64,000 nt of DNA from DAOUBP01 sp964513075 (GTDB lineage Bacteria > Chloroflexota > Anaerolineae > CG2-30-64-16), in contig CAZELR010000011.1 of NCBI GenBank assembly GCA_964513075.1, forward strand, positions 1 to 64,000, read 5' to 3'. Positions 1 to 9,127 of this stretch are shown one piece after another. A program made the translations under genes and the position numbers. The notes beneath the pieces were generated by a model. It was not told where the DNA came from, ran no database searches, and saw nothing but the letters and a program-made list of their open reading frames with translations. Numbering within the stretch: position 1 is the first letter of the stretch; each line of letters opens with the position of its first letter.

Positions 1-64
1 CAGGACTCATGCGACCAGTATACCATACCCCGATGGAACGGTGAACAGTTACTCATAATAACTC

Positions 65-94
65 GGCCCCGGAAGCAGTGCTGCCTCCGGGGCC
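65..94 (-). terminator. Hairpin terminator downstream of nrdJ
   Basis: A perfect 9-bp stem (GGCCCCGGA / TCCGGGGCC) with a 12-nt loop lies about 80 bases past the nrdJ stop. On the minus strand it is followed by an AT-rich stretch (GAGTTATTATGAG) and not by a clean T-tract. It fits the end of the nrdR-nrdJ transcript. The rest of 1-126 shows no gene. Confidence 0.55.
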
Positions 95-126
95 CAAAAC
101 CACAATTCTATCGCCCTGCCAACCTG

Positions 127-177
127 CTAACTCACCAACTAACTAACTCACTAACTCACTAACTCACTAACTAACTA
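127..177. repeat. Short tandem repeat (AACT/AACTCACT units)
   Basis: Near-perfect tandem array of the 4-mer AACT and 8-mer AACTCACT that directly abuts the nrdJ stop codon. It is a simple-sequence tract in the 3' untranslated region with no coding potential. Copy number may vary between strains (inference). Confidence 0.8.
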
Positions 178-2694
178 TCAACACTCGCTGTATCCACACG
201 CATAACACTTGCGGCAGCCCTCCGTCGGGATAAACGTCGCCTGTCCGCAGTCTGGGCACAGGTCACCGATGGGGCGGTCACTGATGGGGAGGGGGAGTTG
301 CTCCACATGGGCGTGTGCATCTGCAGCCGGCGTTTCGACTGCCTCATCATCGCCGAAGTGACTATTGAGATGTTCGCGCAGCACCTGTGCCACAGCGTCG
401 GGCAGCGAGCGCACGCGATTAACGCCGAAACCCAGCGAGCGGCCGCCGCCGATGCCTGCAAGCTGATCTACCACCTGCTTAAGACGCTCATTGGCATCCA
501 TTGACGAGGGCAGGCGCAGCACCAGCGAAATCAGGCGGCCCAACGCCTCGGACACCGCAGCGACATCGCTGCCGGCCTTGCCCACGTTCATGAATACCTC
601 GAACGGTTGGTCGCCGCCGTTGATGTTCACCGTGACATAGGCGGTGCCCAACGGCGTCTCTTTGCGATAGGTAAGCCCATGCAGTGCGCCGGGCCGCGGC
701 CGGCGCTTCAGGGTGGGATACTCGGCCTGAAGCGCTGCTTGCCCGATGTTAGCATGCGCCTGTGTGCCATTGCTGCCCTGCGGTTCCGCTTCCTTGTCCC
801 TGGCTCGTGCCGTTGCCTTGGTCTCCAGCACCACATCCTGCCGGCTGCCGGTCACGTATACGGTCAAGCCTTTGCAGCCCAGGCGCCAGGCGAGCCGATA
901 AGCGTTCGCAACATCCTCGATAGTCGCGTCGGCTGAGAAATTAATCGTTTTCGAGATGGAATTGTCGACGAATGCCTGAATTGCCGCCTGCATGCGAACA
1001 TGCTCTTCCGCAGCGATATCGCTGGCTACCACAAACACGCGTCGGATCGTCTCTGGCACCTCAATCACGTCCTGACAGCCACCGGTCCCCTTAACCTGGT
1101 CACTGATGCGTTGGCGAGTCGCTGCATCCAAACCGGCCCGTTCCAAAGCGGCGTCGAAAAGCGGGCTGGTATAGGTCAGTTTTAGATCTTTGTCTCCATC
1201 CTTGACGGTGCGGGTGTAGGCCAGAGCAAAAACCGGCTCGCAGCCGTAGCCTTCGCAACCGGTTACCGTACCGATGGTTCCGGTGGGCGCCACCGTAGTC
1301 TGCGCCGCGTTGCGGATGCCGTGCTGAAGGATCCCTTGGACGACGCGATCCCAACTGATGGCCGGTCGGCTCCAATCATGTGTGTAGATGTTGATAGGCG
1401 TGGGCGGCTGCCACACCAGGTTCTCCGGATCATAGATACTGCCTTTGATGGCCGCAAAAGGACCGCGCTCTTTAGCTAGCTCGATACTGGTCAGCATACA
1501 GTGGTAACGCACGAATTCCATGATCTGGGCCGCGAACTCTTGGCCGTCAACCGAGCCGTAGCGCACACCTAGCGTGAACATCAAATCGCCCAGGCCCATG
1601 ATGCCCAAGCCGATACGCCGTGCCCGCATGGCCGCCTCACGCAATTGCGGCACTGCCGGTACGTATTTGTTTGCATCTACTACGTTGTCCAGGAAGCGAG
1701 TGGCGACCACCACACTGACTCTCAGCTTTTCCCAGTCTACCCGGCCGTCCTCAGTGATGTGCTCAGCCAGGTTTATGGAGCCAAGGCAGCAGTTCTCGTA
1801 AGGTCCGAGCCACTGCTCGCCGCACGGGTTGGTTGCCTCAAGCGCGTAGAGGTGTGGCACTGGGTTTGCGCGATTGGCCGCGTCCAGGAAGAGGGCGCCA
1901 GGTTCGCCGTTGTGGTGCGCGAAGGTAACGATCTTGTCGAAGAGCGCCCGCGCCTTGACTGCCCGCCACACAGTGCCATCTCGGGGGTTCACTAAATCAA
2001 AGTCGGCATCAGCCTCCACTGCCCGCATAAAGGCATCGGTGATGCCCACCGAAATATTGAAATTGGCGAGCTGCCCCTCCTCGGCTTTGCAGCTTACGAA
2101 ATCCTCGATGTCCGGATGATCTACCCTCAGCACGGCCATATTGGCGCCGCGCCGTGTGCCGCCTTGCGCGACCTCGCCGAACGCCGTGTCGTAGACGTGC
2201 AGGAACCCGATCGGGCCGGTTGCTATCCCTGCGCTGGTGGCCACCGAGTCCCCCTTGGGCCGCAGACGGGAGAACGAAAACCCATTTCCTCCGCCAGTCT
2301 GTTGGATCAGGGCAGCATCGCGCAGCGTTTGGAAGATGCCGTCCTCCGCACGACCCATATCATCGGCGATGGGGAGAACAAAGCAGGCCGCAAGCTGTCC
2401 CAACGGCGTGCCGGCGCCGGTAAAAGTCGGTGAGTTTGGGAAAAATCGCAGGCTAGCCAAAAGACCGTAGAAGCTCTCCTCGGTGGTCTGCGCTGCATAA
2501 CCGTAGAGAGTATCCGGCTCGGCTACGGCGTGCGCTACCCGGCGAAACATTCCTTCAATAGATTCAGAGGGGTTGCCGTCTAAGCCCCGGCGCAGGTAGC
2601 GCTTCCGCAGAACCTGCTTGCTGTTTTCTGACAGCGCGATCTCAGTTGGAGGCTGGATTGCCGGTGCAAAGGACTTCAACTTGTCCATGGTCAT
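178..2694 (-). CDS. nrdJ: Adenosylcobalamin-dependent (class II) ribonucleotide reductase
   Basis: Reduces ribonucleotides to deoxyribonucleotides using coenzyme B12, so needs no oxygen and no second subunit. The 838-aa protein has the RNR barrel with Cys104 in the LAACFVLP segment, NPCGEQ at residues 289-294, and the APTGTIGTVTG loop near residue 475. The C-terminal tail carries paired CxxC motifs (CPDC near residue 815, CRKCYACG at the end) that re-reduce the active site and may bind zinc. The start at 2694 has AAGGAG 8 nt upstream. It sits 29 bases after nrdR and is probably co-transcribed with its repressor. Class II RNR as the enzyme of this operon suggests dependence on B12 made or imported by the cell. 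Confidence 0.95.
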   Translation of the reverse strand: MTMDKLKSFAPAIQPPTEIALSENSKQVLRKRYLRRGLDGNPSESIEGMFRRVAHAVAEPDTLYGYAAQTTEESFYGLLASLRFFPNSPTFTGAGTPLGQLAACFVLPIADDMGRAEDGIFQTLRDAALIQQTGGGNGFSFSRLRPKGDSVATSAGIATGPIGFLHVYDTAFGEVAQGGTRRGANMAVLRVDHPDIEDFVSCKAEEGQLANFNISVGITDAFMRAVEADADFDLVNPRDGTVWRAVKARALFDKIVTFAHHNGEPGALFLDAANRANPVPHLYALEATNPCGEQWLGPYENCCLGSINLAEHITEDGRVDWEKLRVSVVVATRFLDNVVDANKYVPAVPQLREAAMRARRIGLGIMGLGDLMFTLGVRYGSVDGQEFAAQIMEFVRYHCMLTSIELAKERGPFAAIKGSIYDPENLVWQPPTPINIYTHDWSRPAISWDRVVQGILQHGIRNAAQTTVAPTGTIGTVTGCEGYGCEPVFALAYTRTVKDGDKDLKLTYTSPLFDAALERAGLDAATRQRISDQVKGTGGCQDVIEVPETIRRVFVVASDIAAEEHVRMQAAIQAFVDNSISKTINFSADATIEDVANAYRLAWRLGCKGLTVYVTGSRQDVVLETKATARARDKEAEPQGSNGTQAHANIGQAALQAEYPTLKRRPRPGALHGLTYRKETPLGTAYVTVNINGGDQPFEVFMNVGKAGSDVAAVSEALGRLISLVLRLPSSMDANERLKQVVDQLAGIGGGRSLGFGVNRVRSLPDAVAQVLREHLNSHFGDDEAVETPAADAHAHVEQLPLPISDRPIGDLCPDCGQATFIPTEGCRKCYACGYSEC

Positions 2695-2723
2695 GACTTG
2701 AGCTCCTTGGGTCTTGTTTTGAG

Positions 2724-3173
2724 CTATTTTCGCTCTGCCATCAGGCGTTCCAGCTCCCGTTGAAGCGTTGCGACGTCCTCCATTTCCATATATACGATCG
2801 CAAACCGGATATACGCCAGAGGATCCAACTGCTTGAGCTTCTCCAGGATCATTTCGCCGATGACTTCGCTGCGTACTTCGGCCTTGCCCAGGCTAAAAAG
2901 ATGTTCCTCAATTTGATCGACGACCCGATCGATGTCGGACATGGCGATAGGGCGTTTGGCGCAGGCAATGCGGACGCCTTGCAGCAGCTTGTGCCGATCG
3001 AATGGCTCGCGGCGCCCATCGCGTTTGACGATCAGAAGCGCCTCTGAGATCTGTTCGTAAGTGGTGAAGCGTTTACGACAGCTCTGGCATTCGCGCCGTC
3101 GGCGGATGCTTTCGCTGGCTGCGCGCGTGTCTACCACGCGTGAGTCAGGCTGGCCGCAATAAGGGCACTGCAT
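2724..3173 (-). CDS. nrdR: NrdR, ATP-cone/zinc-ribbon repressor of ribonucleotide reductase
   Basis: 149 aa, the family's usual length. An N-terminal zinc ribbon uses Cys3, Cys6, Cys29 and Cys32 (CPYC and CQSC), and an ATP-cone (VKRDGRREPFDRHKLLQGV and following) occupies roughly residues 48-138. NrdR senses ATP/dATP and represses RNR genes by binding paired NrdR boxes. A box-like pair lies about 180-220 bases upstream, so autoregulation of nrdR-nrdJ is likely. A short spacer to nrdJ supports one operon. Confidence 0.97.
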   Translation of the reverse strand: MQCPYCGQPDSRVVDTRAASESIRRRRECQSCRKRFTTYEQISEALLIVKRDGRREPFDRHKLLQGVRIACAKRPIAMSDIDRVVDQIEEHLFSLGKAEVRSEVIGEMILEKLKQLDPLAYIRFAIVYMEMEDVATLQRELERLMAERK

Positions 3174-3351
3174 CAGTAAATTCTCCGTTCAAGGGTTGGG
3201 CGATCAAAACCCTTTAATATCAGCAGATTGAGCTATACGGAATGGCTGGCCCGGTAGTGACGGCGGCATTGCCGTATGCGCGGGTTAGGGTCGTGGCCCA
3301 GCCAAGGCGAGGATCAAATGCGCAAATCCCCATGACTATCTGTGACGCTGA

Positions 3352-3398
3352 CTACAATCAGTAGTATATTAGTTGAGTTATGATACTATATATTGTAG
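3352..3398. promoter_or_regulatory. Tandem NrdR-box-like operator upstream of nrdR-nrdJ
   Basis: ATACTATATATTGTAG at 3383-3398 matches the published NrdR consensus ACACTATATATTGTGT at 13 of 16 positions. A weaker site, CTACAATCAGTAGTAT, begins at 3352, exactly 31 bp away, the centre spacing known for NrdR box pairs. On the minus strand TATAGT inside the strong box could be a -10, with a weak -35 TTGTTT 18 bp further up. The rest of the 383-bp gap 3174-3556 holds the ftsZ terminator and no gene. Confidence 0.6.
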
Positions 3399-3509
3399 GT
3401 ACAGAACAAAACAAGTATACCACAGTTTTTCGGCCAAGCAGCGCAAAGGACCGCTGGTGGCAATAACTTTAAGGTCTAAGTTGAAAAGGCGTAGAGACGT
3501 GACATAATT

Positions 3510-3546
3510 ATGGGGTGGCAGCTCGTGTACTGGCGTGCCACCCCAT
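3510..3546 (-). terminator. Hairpin terminator after ftsZ, end of the division cluster
   Basis: Perfect 11-bp stem, ATGGGGTGGCA / TGCCACCCCAT, with a 15-nt loop, starting 10 bases after the ftsZ stop codon. It is followed on the minus strand by TAATTATG rather than a long T-run. Its position separates the division cluster from nrdR-nrdJ. Confidence 0.7.
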
Positions 3547-3556
3547 ACGATGGCGG

Positions 3557-4639
3557 TTATTGTTGGCGCGAACGGCGGAGGAAGGCCGGGATGTCGAGAT
3601 CACCGCGGTCGTAAGTGCGCTTTGGGATTTCCAGGATGCGGCCTTCATCGTCAGGCGCCGCACGTTGCTCCTTGATGGCATCGAAACCGGTGGCGATCAC
3701 TGTAATGCGGATGCCGTCCTTCATGTTAGGATCAACTACGGCGCCGAAGATGATGTTGGCGTCGGGATCCGCGGTGCGGCGGATGATCTCGGCGGCTTCG
3801 TTCACCTCATACAGGCTGAGATCGTTTCCGCCCGTCACATTGAATAGAATCCCCTGGGCCCCATCGATGCTGACGTCTAGCAGCGCGCTGTGAATAGCCT
3901 GCTCGGCGGCGGTCTGGGCGCGGTTGTCGCCATTGGCTTGCCCGATGGACATCAGCGCAGAACCACCCTCGTTCATCACCGCCCGTACATCGGCAAAGTC
4001 CAGGTTGATAAGTCCGGGGATGGTGATCAATTCGGAGATACCCTGGATGCCCTGACGGAGCACGTCATCTGCCACCATGAAGGCTTGCTGGATGCTGGCT
4101 TTCTTGTCCACCACCTGGAGCAGCCGGTCGTTGGGGATGATGATCAAGGTGTCCACGCTCTCTTTGAGCCGTTTGATGCCATCCTCGGCGATCCTGCGAC
4201 GCCGTGCACCCTCAAAGGTGAATGGCTTGGTGAACACACCGATGGTCAGGGCGCCAGATTCCTTGGCAAGCCTTGCAATCACTGGGGCTGCGCCCGAACC
4301 GGTGCCGCCGCCCATGCCACCGGTCACAAACACCATATCGGCGTCCTTGATAAGCGCTTTGATTTCCTCGGTCGATTCCTGGGCGGCTTTTTCACCGATT
4401 TCCGGGTTGCCACCTGACCCGAGTCCCTTGGTGAGTTTGTCGCCGATGCGAAGCCGTTGAGGGGCGTTGGCTAACATCAGCGCCTGGGCATCGGTGTTGA
4501 CCGCGATAAACTCAACACCGCGCAAGCCCTGGTCGATCATGCGGTTAACGGCATTGGAGCCACCGCCGCCGACTCCCAATACTTTGATCTGTGCTGGGTT
4601 CTCTACAAAAGTTGTTTGTTGTGCCCTGGTGGTGGTCAT
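3557..4639 (-). CDS. ftsZ: Cell division GTPase FtsZ
   Basis: Tubulin-like GTPase that forms the Z-ring at midcell. The 360-aa protein has GVGGGGSNAVNRM at residues 22-34, the tubulin signature GGGTGSG at 110-116 and NLDFADV near 210. Its C-terminal conserved peptide, DIPAFLRR, binds FtsA and other partners. The linker before this peptide is very short, which makes the protein shorter than the usual 380-400 aa. AAGGAG precedes the ATG. The 31-bp spacer from ftsA holds two direct copies of AACCGTTAT. It is the last gene of the cluster. Confidence 0.98.
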   Translation of the reverse strand: MTTTRAQQTTFVENPAQIKVLGVGGGGSNAVNRMIDQGLRGVEFIAVNTDAQALMLANAPQRLRIGDKLTKGLGSGGNPEIGEKAAQESTEEIKALIKDADMVFVTGGMGGGTGSGAAPVIARLAKESGALTIGVFTKPFTFEGARRRRIAEDGIKRLKESVDTLIIIPNDRLLQVVDKKASIQQAFMVADDVLRQGIQGISELITIPGLINLDFADVRAVMNEGGSALMSIGQANGDNRAQTAAEQAIHSALLDVSIDGAQGILFNVTGGNDLSLYEVNEAAEIIRRTADPDANIIFGAVVDPNMKDGIRITVIATGFDAIKEQRAAPDDEGRILEIPKRTYDRGDLDIPAFLRRSRQQ

Positions 4640-4670
4640 GGGTAGCTCCTTCGGTAACCGTTATTAACCG

Positions 4671-5906
4671 TTATGGTTTGAGATTGGCTAGCAAACGCTT
4701 CATATATTCTACAACTTTTTGCCACATAGAGCCAGTTTTGGAGGTCTCCGTGCGCGGTTCTGTGCCTCGCTGCATTGCCCAAAGCAGCAAGCCGACCGCT
4801 GTGGCATATTCGGGGTGGTTCAGGTCGGCCGCGGCGTCACCGAAGCCATTGGGGCTGCCGACGCGCACCGGCCATGCCAATCGCTGGCGCGCTAGTTCGC
4901 TTAGGCCCTCCAATTGTGCCACGCCGCCGGTGAGTACGATGCCGGCCGGCAAGAGCCCATCATAGCCGCTGCGCTTGATCTCATCCGTGATCAGATCCAG
5001 TAACTCCTCGGCTCGAAAGTAGATGATCTCTGCCAGTGAACGGCGTTGAATGATTTGGCTGCCGGCCTCGCCGAAGCTAGGGCTGCGCACTTCCGCGTCG
5101 GCTGGGATGCTCTCCGGGACAGCATGACCGAACTGCTTGATCAGCGCCTCCGCCTTGTCATAGGGCATGCGCAGTCCGGTGGCCACGTCACGCACGAAGT
5201 GGTCGCCTCCCACATTCAACACGTGGGTGTGCCATGGCGCTGAATCTAGATAAATGGCGATGTCGGTGGTGCCGCCACCGATATCCACTACGGCCACCCC
5301 GGCTTGGCGCTCATCGGGTGTGAGTACGGCTTCGCCCGAGGCCAGTGGCTCCAGCACTAAGTCTTCGATGTCAAGACCGTGCGCTTGTACGCAATTGGTC
5401 AGGTTTGCGATGGCTGATGTGGCGCCGGTGATGATGCTGGCGTCTACCTCCAGGCGGTAGCCGAACATGCCGACGGGATTCTGGATACCATCCTCATCGT
5501 CCACCGTGTAGCTGCGCGGCACGGCATTGATTATCTCACGGTTATGTGGCATGGCGATCGTGCGCGCCTGATCCAGGGCCCGCTGGCAGTCGTCTGGCGT
5601 GATCTTGCGTCCATTGCGTCCGACAGCCGCTGCACCCTTGCTGCTCAGAGCCGTGATGTGTGCACCGGAAATGCCCACCAGCGTCGATGCCATGGTGATG
5701 CCTCCGGCCATTGTCTCTGCCTGCTCAATGGCCTGGCCGATGGCCGCCGTCGCCTCCGCAGTGTTGACGACTACCCCGCGCCGTAACCCTCTGGAAGGCA
5801 CGCGGCTGGCGCCGATGACCTGCAGGACATTGTTCTCGTCTAGCTTGCCAATGAGGGCGCAGATTTTGGTTGAGCCCACATCCAGGGCACAAATCAGATC
5901 GCTCAC
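4671..5906 (-). CDS. ftsA: Cell division actin-like protein FtsA
   Basis: Actin-fold ATPase that tethers FtsZ to the membrane. The ATPase core shows ALDVGSTKICALIG near the N-terminus and VVDIGGGTTDIAIY in the phosphate-2 region. The C-terminus (WQKVVEYMKRLLANLKP) is a likely amphipathic membrane-targeting helix. The start is set at GTG 5906 because GGGGG lies 4 nt upstream and the next residues (SDLICALDVG) begin the conserved fold. An upstream in-frame ATG at 5993 would overlap ftsQ and add about 29 unconserved residues. Length is 411 aa, normal for the family. Confidence 0.95.
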   Translation of the reverse strand: MSDLICALDVGSTKICALIGKLDENNVLQVIGASRVPSRGLRRGVVVNTAEATAAIGQAIEQAETMAGGITMASTLVGISGAHITALSSKGAAAVGRNGRKITPDDCQRALDQARTIAMPHNREIINAVPRSYTVDDEDGIQNPVGMFGYRLEVDASIITGATSAIANLTNCVQAHGLDIEDLVLEPLASGEAVLTPDERQAGVAVVDIGGGTTDIAIYLDSAPWHTHVLNVGGDHFVRDVATGLRMPYDKAEALIKQFGHAVPESIPADAEVRSPSFGEAGSQIIQRRSLAEIIYFRAEELLDLITDEIKRSGYDGLLPAGIVLTGGVAQLEGLSELARQRLAWPVRVGSPNGFGDAAADLNHPEYATAVGLLLWAMQRGTEPRTETSKTGSMWQKVVEYMKRLLANLKP

Positions 5907-5952
5907 AATTCCCCCGCAGTGGCGCCATGGCGCCATACATGACGCAGCGTTA

Positions 5953-6897
5953 CTACCACCAAATGGCGCGTTCGTTGCTATAGCGCAGATCAATCACCTG
6001 CGCGTGCCGATCCAGCTTGGTAATCTCCTTGCGGGCAACCTCCAGCAGTGCCAGCTTATCGGCCAGCCGGTCGCCGTCGCCTAGCCATACGTACCAGCCT
6101 TCCGGCGTCCGAAAGGCAAGCCCCTCGTTGTTGCTGTAGGTTACCTCAGCGACATCTGGCTGAGCGTCTCGCAATGCAACCAGACTCTTCAGCAGCCTTG
6201 ACGCCTGCGCGCTCCCGACTTCAGGCAATTCCTGGGTCTGGCCCTTCAGTGTTAATGGAGGAACCTGGCCCGTCTGGGGGACCGTGGCGCCATCAGAAGT
6301 CAACCAGACGGTTGTCGGGACGCCGTTCTGCGAAGCTTGCCAGGCGACTAACGGCACACGTTCCTGTACATCGATCAGAACCTGGTTGGGCAGGCGTACG
6401 TGGACTCGCGCCTTTGCGATGCCATCAAGTTGGCTGACCGTTGCTGCAATGGTAGACGGCTGCACCAAGAAGATGCTTCGGCCTTCAATGCCACTGGCTT
6501 CGTAGACTTGTTGGCGCGTGATGCGTTGAACGCCGCCGATCTGAGTCGAAGTAGCCGAAACAGTCAATTGCGGCAGGTGCAGCAATTGGATCAGGCCGAA
6601 AGTCAAGCTCACGGCAAGCACAAGCATCAGCACGCGGCGCACGATCTCTCTCGCGTCCCCTTGCGCCATCAGCCGCAACTGACCTTGATGCGTGGATGGC
6701 GGCGCTCCCTTCACGGATTTGGGGCCAGCGGCAGTTCTTCTTGTGGATTTGGTCGTCGGCGCGGTAGAGCGCATCTGGCGCAGCTTCTTGCGCGAGCGCG
6801 CCGGCGGCTTGCGCCAACTCGGTTGAGCCGGTCCGGTGTCTTGAGCTCGGCTCCGCGCGACTGAGCTCATCGAAGTCTTGGACTTGTCCTTGGCCAT
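5953..6897 (-). CDS. ftsQ: Cell division protein FtsQ/DivIB
   Basis: 314 aa. A long, basic, Ser/Thr/Lys-rich cytoplasmic N-terminus of about 85 residues is followed by one transmembrane helix (MLVLAVSLTFGLIQLL). A POTRA domain then begins at VQRITRQQVYEASGIEG, and an FtsQ-type beta domain follows. FtsQ links early and late divisome proteins and recruits FtsL and the septal synthase. Its place between ddl and ftsA is the classical one. The Shine-Dalgarno is weak (AAAGAG). The basic N-terminal tail is longer than usual. Confidence 0.9.
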   Translation of the reverse strand: MAKDKSKTSMSSVARSRAQDTGPAQPSWRKPPARSRKKLRQMRSTAPTTKSTRRTAAGPKSVKGAPPSTHQGQLRLMAQGDAREIVRRVLMLVLAVSLTFGLIQLLHLPQLTVSATSTQIGGVQRITRQQVYEASGIEGRSIFLVQPSTIAATVSQLDGIAKARVHVRLPNQVLIDVQERVPLVAWQASQNGVPTTVWLTSDGATVPQTGQVPPLTLKGQTQELPEVGSAQASRLLKSLVALRDAQPDVAEVTYSNNEGLAFRTPEGWYVWLGDGDRLADKLALLEVARKEITKLDRHAQVIDLRYSNERAIWW

Positions 6898-6938
6898 GGC
6901 TCTTTGCTCTGCGTCCTGGGTCTGCGGTCACTAAATCT

Positions 6939-8051
6939 TCAACGCAGCGGCGCTTTAGCGCCGTTGTAGTTGGTTGACGAACGCGCCTTGTCAGTCTGGC
7001 GCTCGAGCGCCAACTCGACCAGTCGGTCCATCAACTCGGTATATGAGATGCCGGTAGCTTCCCATAGTTTCGGATACATGCTGATGCTGGTGAAGCCGGG
7101 CATCGTGTTGATCTCGCTGACATACAGCGTGCCGGTGGCATCATCCAATAGAAAGTCGACTCGTGCAAGGCCTGCGCCATCCACCGCCAGGAAAGCTTGC
7201 ACGGCTAGCGTCTGGGCCTGTGCTGCAAGCTCGGGCGAGATGGGGGCCGGGATCAGTAGCCTTGACCGGCCGTCGACGTATTTGGCCGCATAGTCGTAAA
7301 ACTCATTGCTGGGTACGATCTCGCCCGGGACTGATGCAAAGGGCTCATCGTTGCCCAAGACGCTGCACTCAATTTCGCGTGCGTTCGGCACGGCCTCTTC
7401 GATCAGGAGCCTCCGGTCGTAGCGTGCGGCTTCATCCAGGGCGGAAGCTAGTTCACTCGGGTCATGTGCCTTGCTGATGCCGATGCTGGAGCCCAAGTTG
7501 GCTGGCTTCACGAACATTGGATATTGTAGGTGCGCCTCCAGATCAATGATCACCTGCTGACGAGCGGTTTCCCATGTCTTGCGCTTGACTGACTGGAACT
7601 TGACCTGCGGAAGACCATGAGCACGGAACAGCTCCTTGCTGGCAATCTTGTCCATGGCCAGGCTGCTTGCCAGTACGCCACACCCTACGTAGGGTGCGCC
7701 GATTAACTCCAGTAAGCCTTGGACGGTGCCATCTTCTCCGTAGGGGCCGTGGAGCACCGGAAAGATCACGTCCAGGAGTGGAAAGGTGGCGTCCGTCGCG
7801 CAAGGCAGCAATTCGCGCCCCATCCTTTCTACACCTCTTACCGCCGTACGTTCGGGCAAGCCAGGCGCCGTCAAGACAGCCATCGAGTCGCTGCGGGTGA
7901 GCCACCGACCCTCGTGTGTGATACCGATGGGTACAACTTCGTATTTGTTTGCAGCAAGCGCGGCCATTACTGAGCGCGCCGATACCAACGAAACTTCATG
8001 CTCGCCGGAGCGCCCACCAAAGATCACACCGACCCGAGTCTTTTTGTTCAT
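6939..8051 (-). CDS. ddl: D-alanine--D-alanine ligase
   Basis: ATP-grasp enzyme that makes the D-Ala-D-Ala dipeptide joined to UDP-MurNAc-tripeptide by MurF. The 370-aa protein has the N-terminal GVIFGGRSGEHEVSLVSA motif, PVLHGPYGEDGTVQG, the ATP-grasp FVKPANLGSSIGI and the C-terminal metal site EINTMPGFT. No clear Shine-Dalgarno precedes ATG 8051, and an in-frame stop lies 12 bases upstream, so this ATG is the first possible start. Lies between murB and ftsQ. Confidence 0.96.
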   Translation of the reverse strand: MNKKTRVGVIFGGRSGEHEVSLVSARSVMAALAANKYEVVPIGITHEGRWLTRSDSMAVLTAPGLPERTAVRGVERMGRELLPCATDATFPLLDVIFPVLHGPYGEDGTVQGLLELIGAPYVGCGVLASSLAMDKIASKELFRAHGLPQVKFQSVKRKTWETARQQVIIDLEAHLQYPMFVKPANLGSSIGISKAHDPSELASALDEAARYDRRLLIEEAVPNAREIECSVLGNDEPFASVPGEIVPSNEFYDYAAKYVDGRSRLLIPAPISPELAAQAQTLAVQAFLAVDGAGLARVDFLLDDATGTLYVSEINTMPGFTSISMYPKLWEATGISYTELMDRLVELALERQTDKARSSTNYNGAKAPLR

Positions 8052-8086
8052 AAATGATATTTACTGGAAACCCTAACATGATCAGA

Positions 8087-9127
8087 TTACAGACTGAATA
8101 ACGGCTGCGTAGCCCAGTCGCCCAAGAACAGAATTTCCGGCAGTAGAATGCTGCCGTTCATAGCAACGACCTGGCGTCGCATTAAATTCATCAAGGCAAC
8201 AACATCCGCCGCCGATGCATGCCCGGTGTTGATGATGAAGTTCGCGTGTCGGGGCGAGATTTGGGCGCCGCCGATTCGATGCCCTTTCAGGCCGACCGCT
8301 TCAACCAATCGGCCGGCGTAGTCTCCCGGTGGGTTGCGAAAGATGCTGCCCGCGCTAGGTTCTGACGGTTGGCTGGCTCGCCGTCGGGTCAGGTAGCTTT
8401 CGGCTCGGGCTGTCATCTCGGCCGTGTCCCCCGGCACGGCGTACAAGCCGACCGTCAGGACGATGAGCGCCGCGCCTGCCGCTGGATCTGATTTCTGCAT
8501 CAGTCCACTGGTTCGTGCGCTGCCGCTTACCAATTGCTCCTTCAAGCGACTGCTTCGATAAGTGTACGTCAGCTCATCTGCATTTAGCACCTGGCGCCCC
8601 TGGCCAGGGCGGGTAACTATGATCCAAGCCACGTTGCTGGCCATGTCCCCGCCGTGCGCCCCCGCGTTACCGATGACCGCGCCTCCGACCGTACCGGGAA
8701 TACTAACGGCCCACTCCAGCCGTGCCCAGCCGTGCTTGATAGCCCAGCGGGCCAGGCCGGCGAGCGGCGCCCCAGAGTCCGCAACCAGGTATCGATCGCC
8801 TTCCCCGTCTGGCCCCCCGTCGAGCACGGCAGCTTTGGTGTGTACGCCCAGCGTTCGGGTTTGGTTGGCAATCACGAGCCCCCGCACCCCGGCATCGCTC
8901 ACCAGAACATTGCTGCCGCTTCCCAGAATCGTGAGTGGGATGCTGCGTTCGACTGCCAACGTGGCCAACTTCTCAAGCTGATCAGTGGTCGTGGCTGTTA
9001 CATACAGGTCGGCCGGTCCGCCGATGCGAAAAGTAGTATGCTTGGCCAACGGCTCGTCTGTACGGACTTGCACACGCAGGCTGGCGGCCGCTTCGATGAA
9101 ATCTTTATAATCCGGCGTGTCACTCAT
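8087..9127 (-). CDS. murB: UDP-N-acetylenolpyruvoylglucosamine reductase
   Basis: FAD enzyme reducing UDP-GlcNAc-enolpyruvate to UDP-MurNAc. FAD-binding motifs are TTFRIGGPADLYV, GSGSNVLVSDAGVRG and SIPGTVGGAVIGNAGAHGG. The catalytic serine is in AGSIFRNPPGDYAGRL, and the C-terminal glutamate is in LLPEILFLG. 346 aa, somewhat longer than typical, with a small extra segment around residues 205-220. Starts within the murC stop (ATGA overlap), indicating translational coupling. Confidence 0.96.
   Translation of the reverse strand: MSDTPDYKDFIEAAASLRVQVRTDEPLAKHTTFRIGGPADLYVTATTTDQLEKLATLAVERSIPLTILGSGSNVLVSDAGVRGLVIANQTRTLGVHTKAAVLDGGPDGEGDRYLVADSGAPLAGLARWAIKHGWARLEWAVSIPGTVGGAVIGNAGAHGGDMASNVAWIIVTRPGQGRQVLNADELTYTYRSSRLKEQLVSGSARTSGLMQKSDPAAGAALIVLTVGLYAVPGDTAEMTARAESYLTRRRASQPSEPSAGSIFRNPPGDYAGRLVEAVGLKGHRIGGAQISPRHANFIINTGHASAADVVALMNLMRRQVVAMNGSILLPEILFLGDWATQPLFSL

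Noticed and set aside
127..177. Possible CRISPR-like repeat
   Set aside because: Units are 4-8 bp in direct tandem with no spacers; a simple-sequence repeat.
5907..5993. Longer FtsA N-terminus from 5993
   Set aside because: It would overlap ftsQ by 41 bases and adds Cys/Asn-rich unconserved residues; GTG 5906 has GGGGG at 4 nt.
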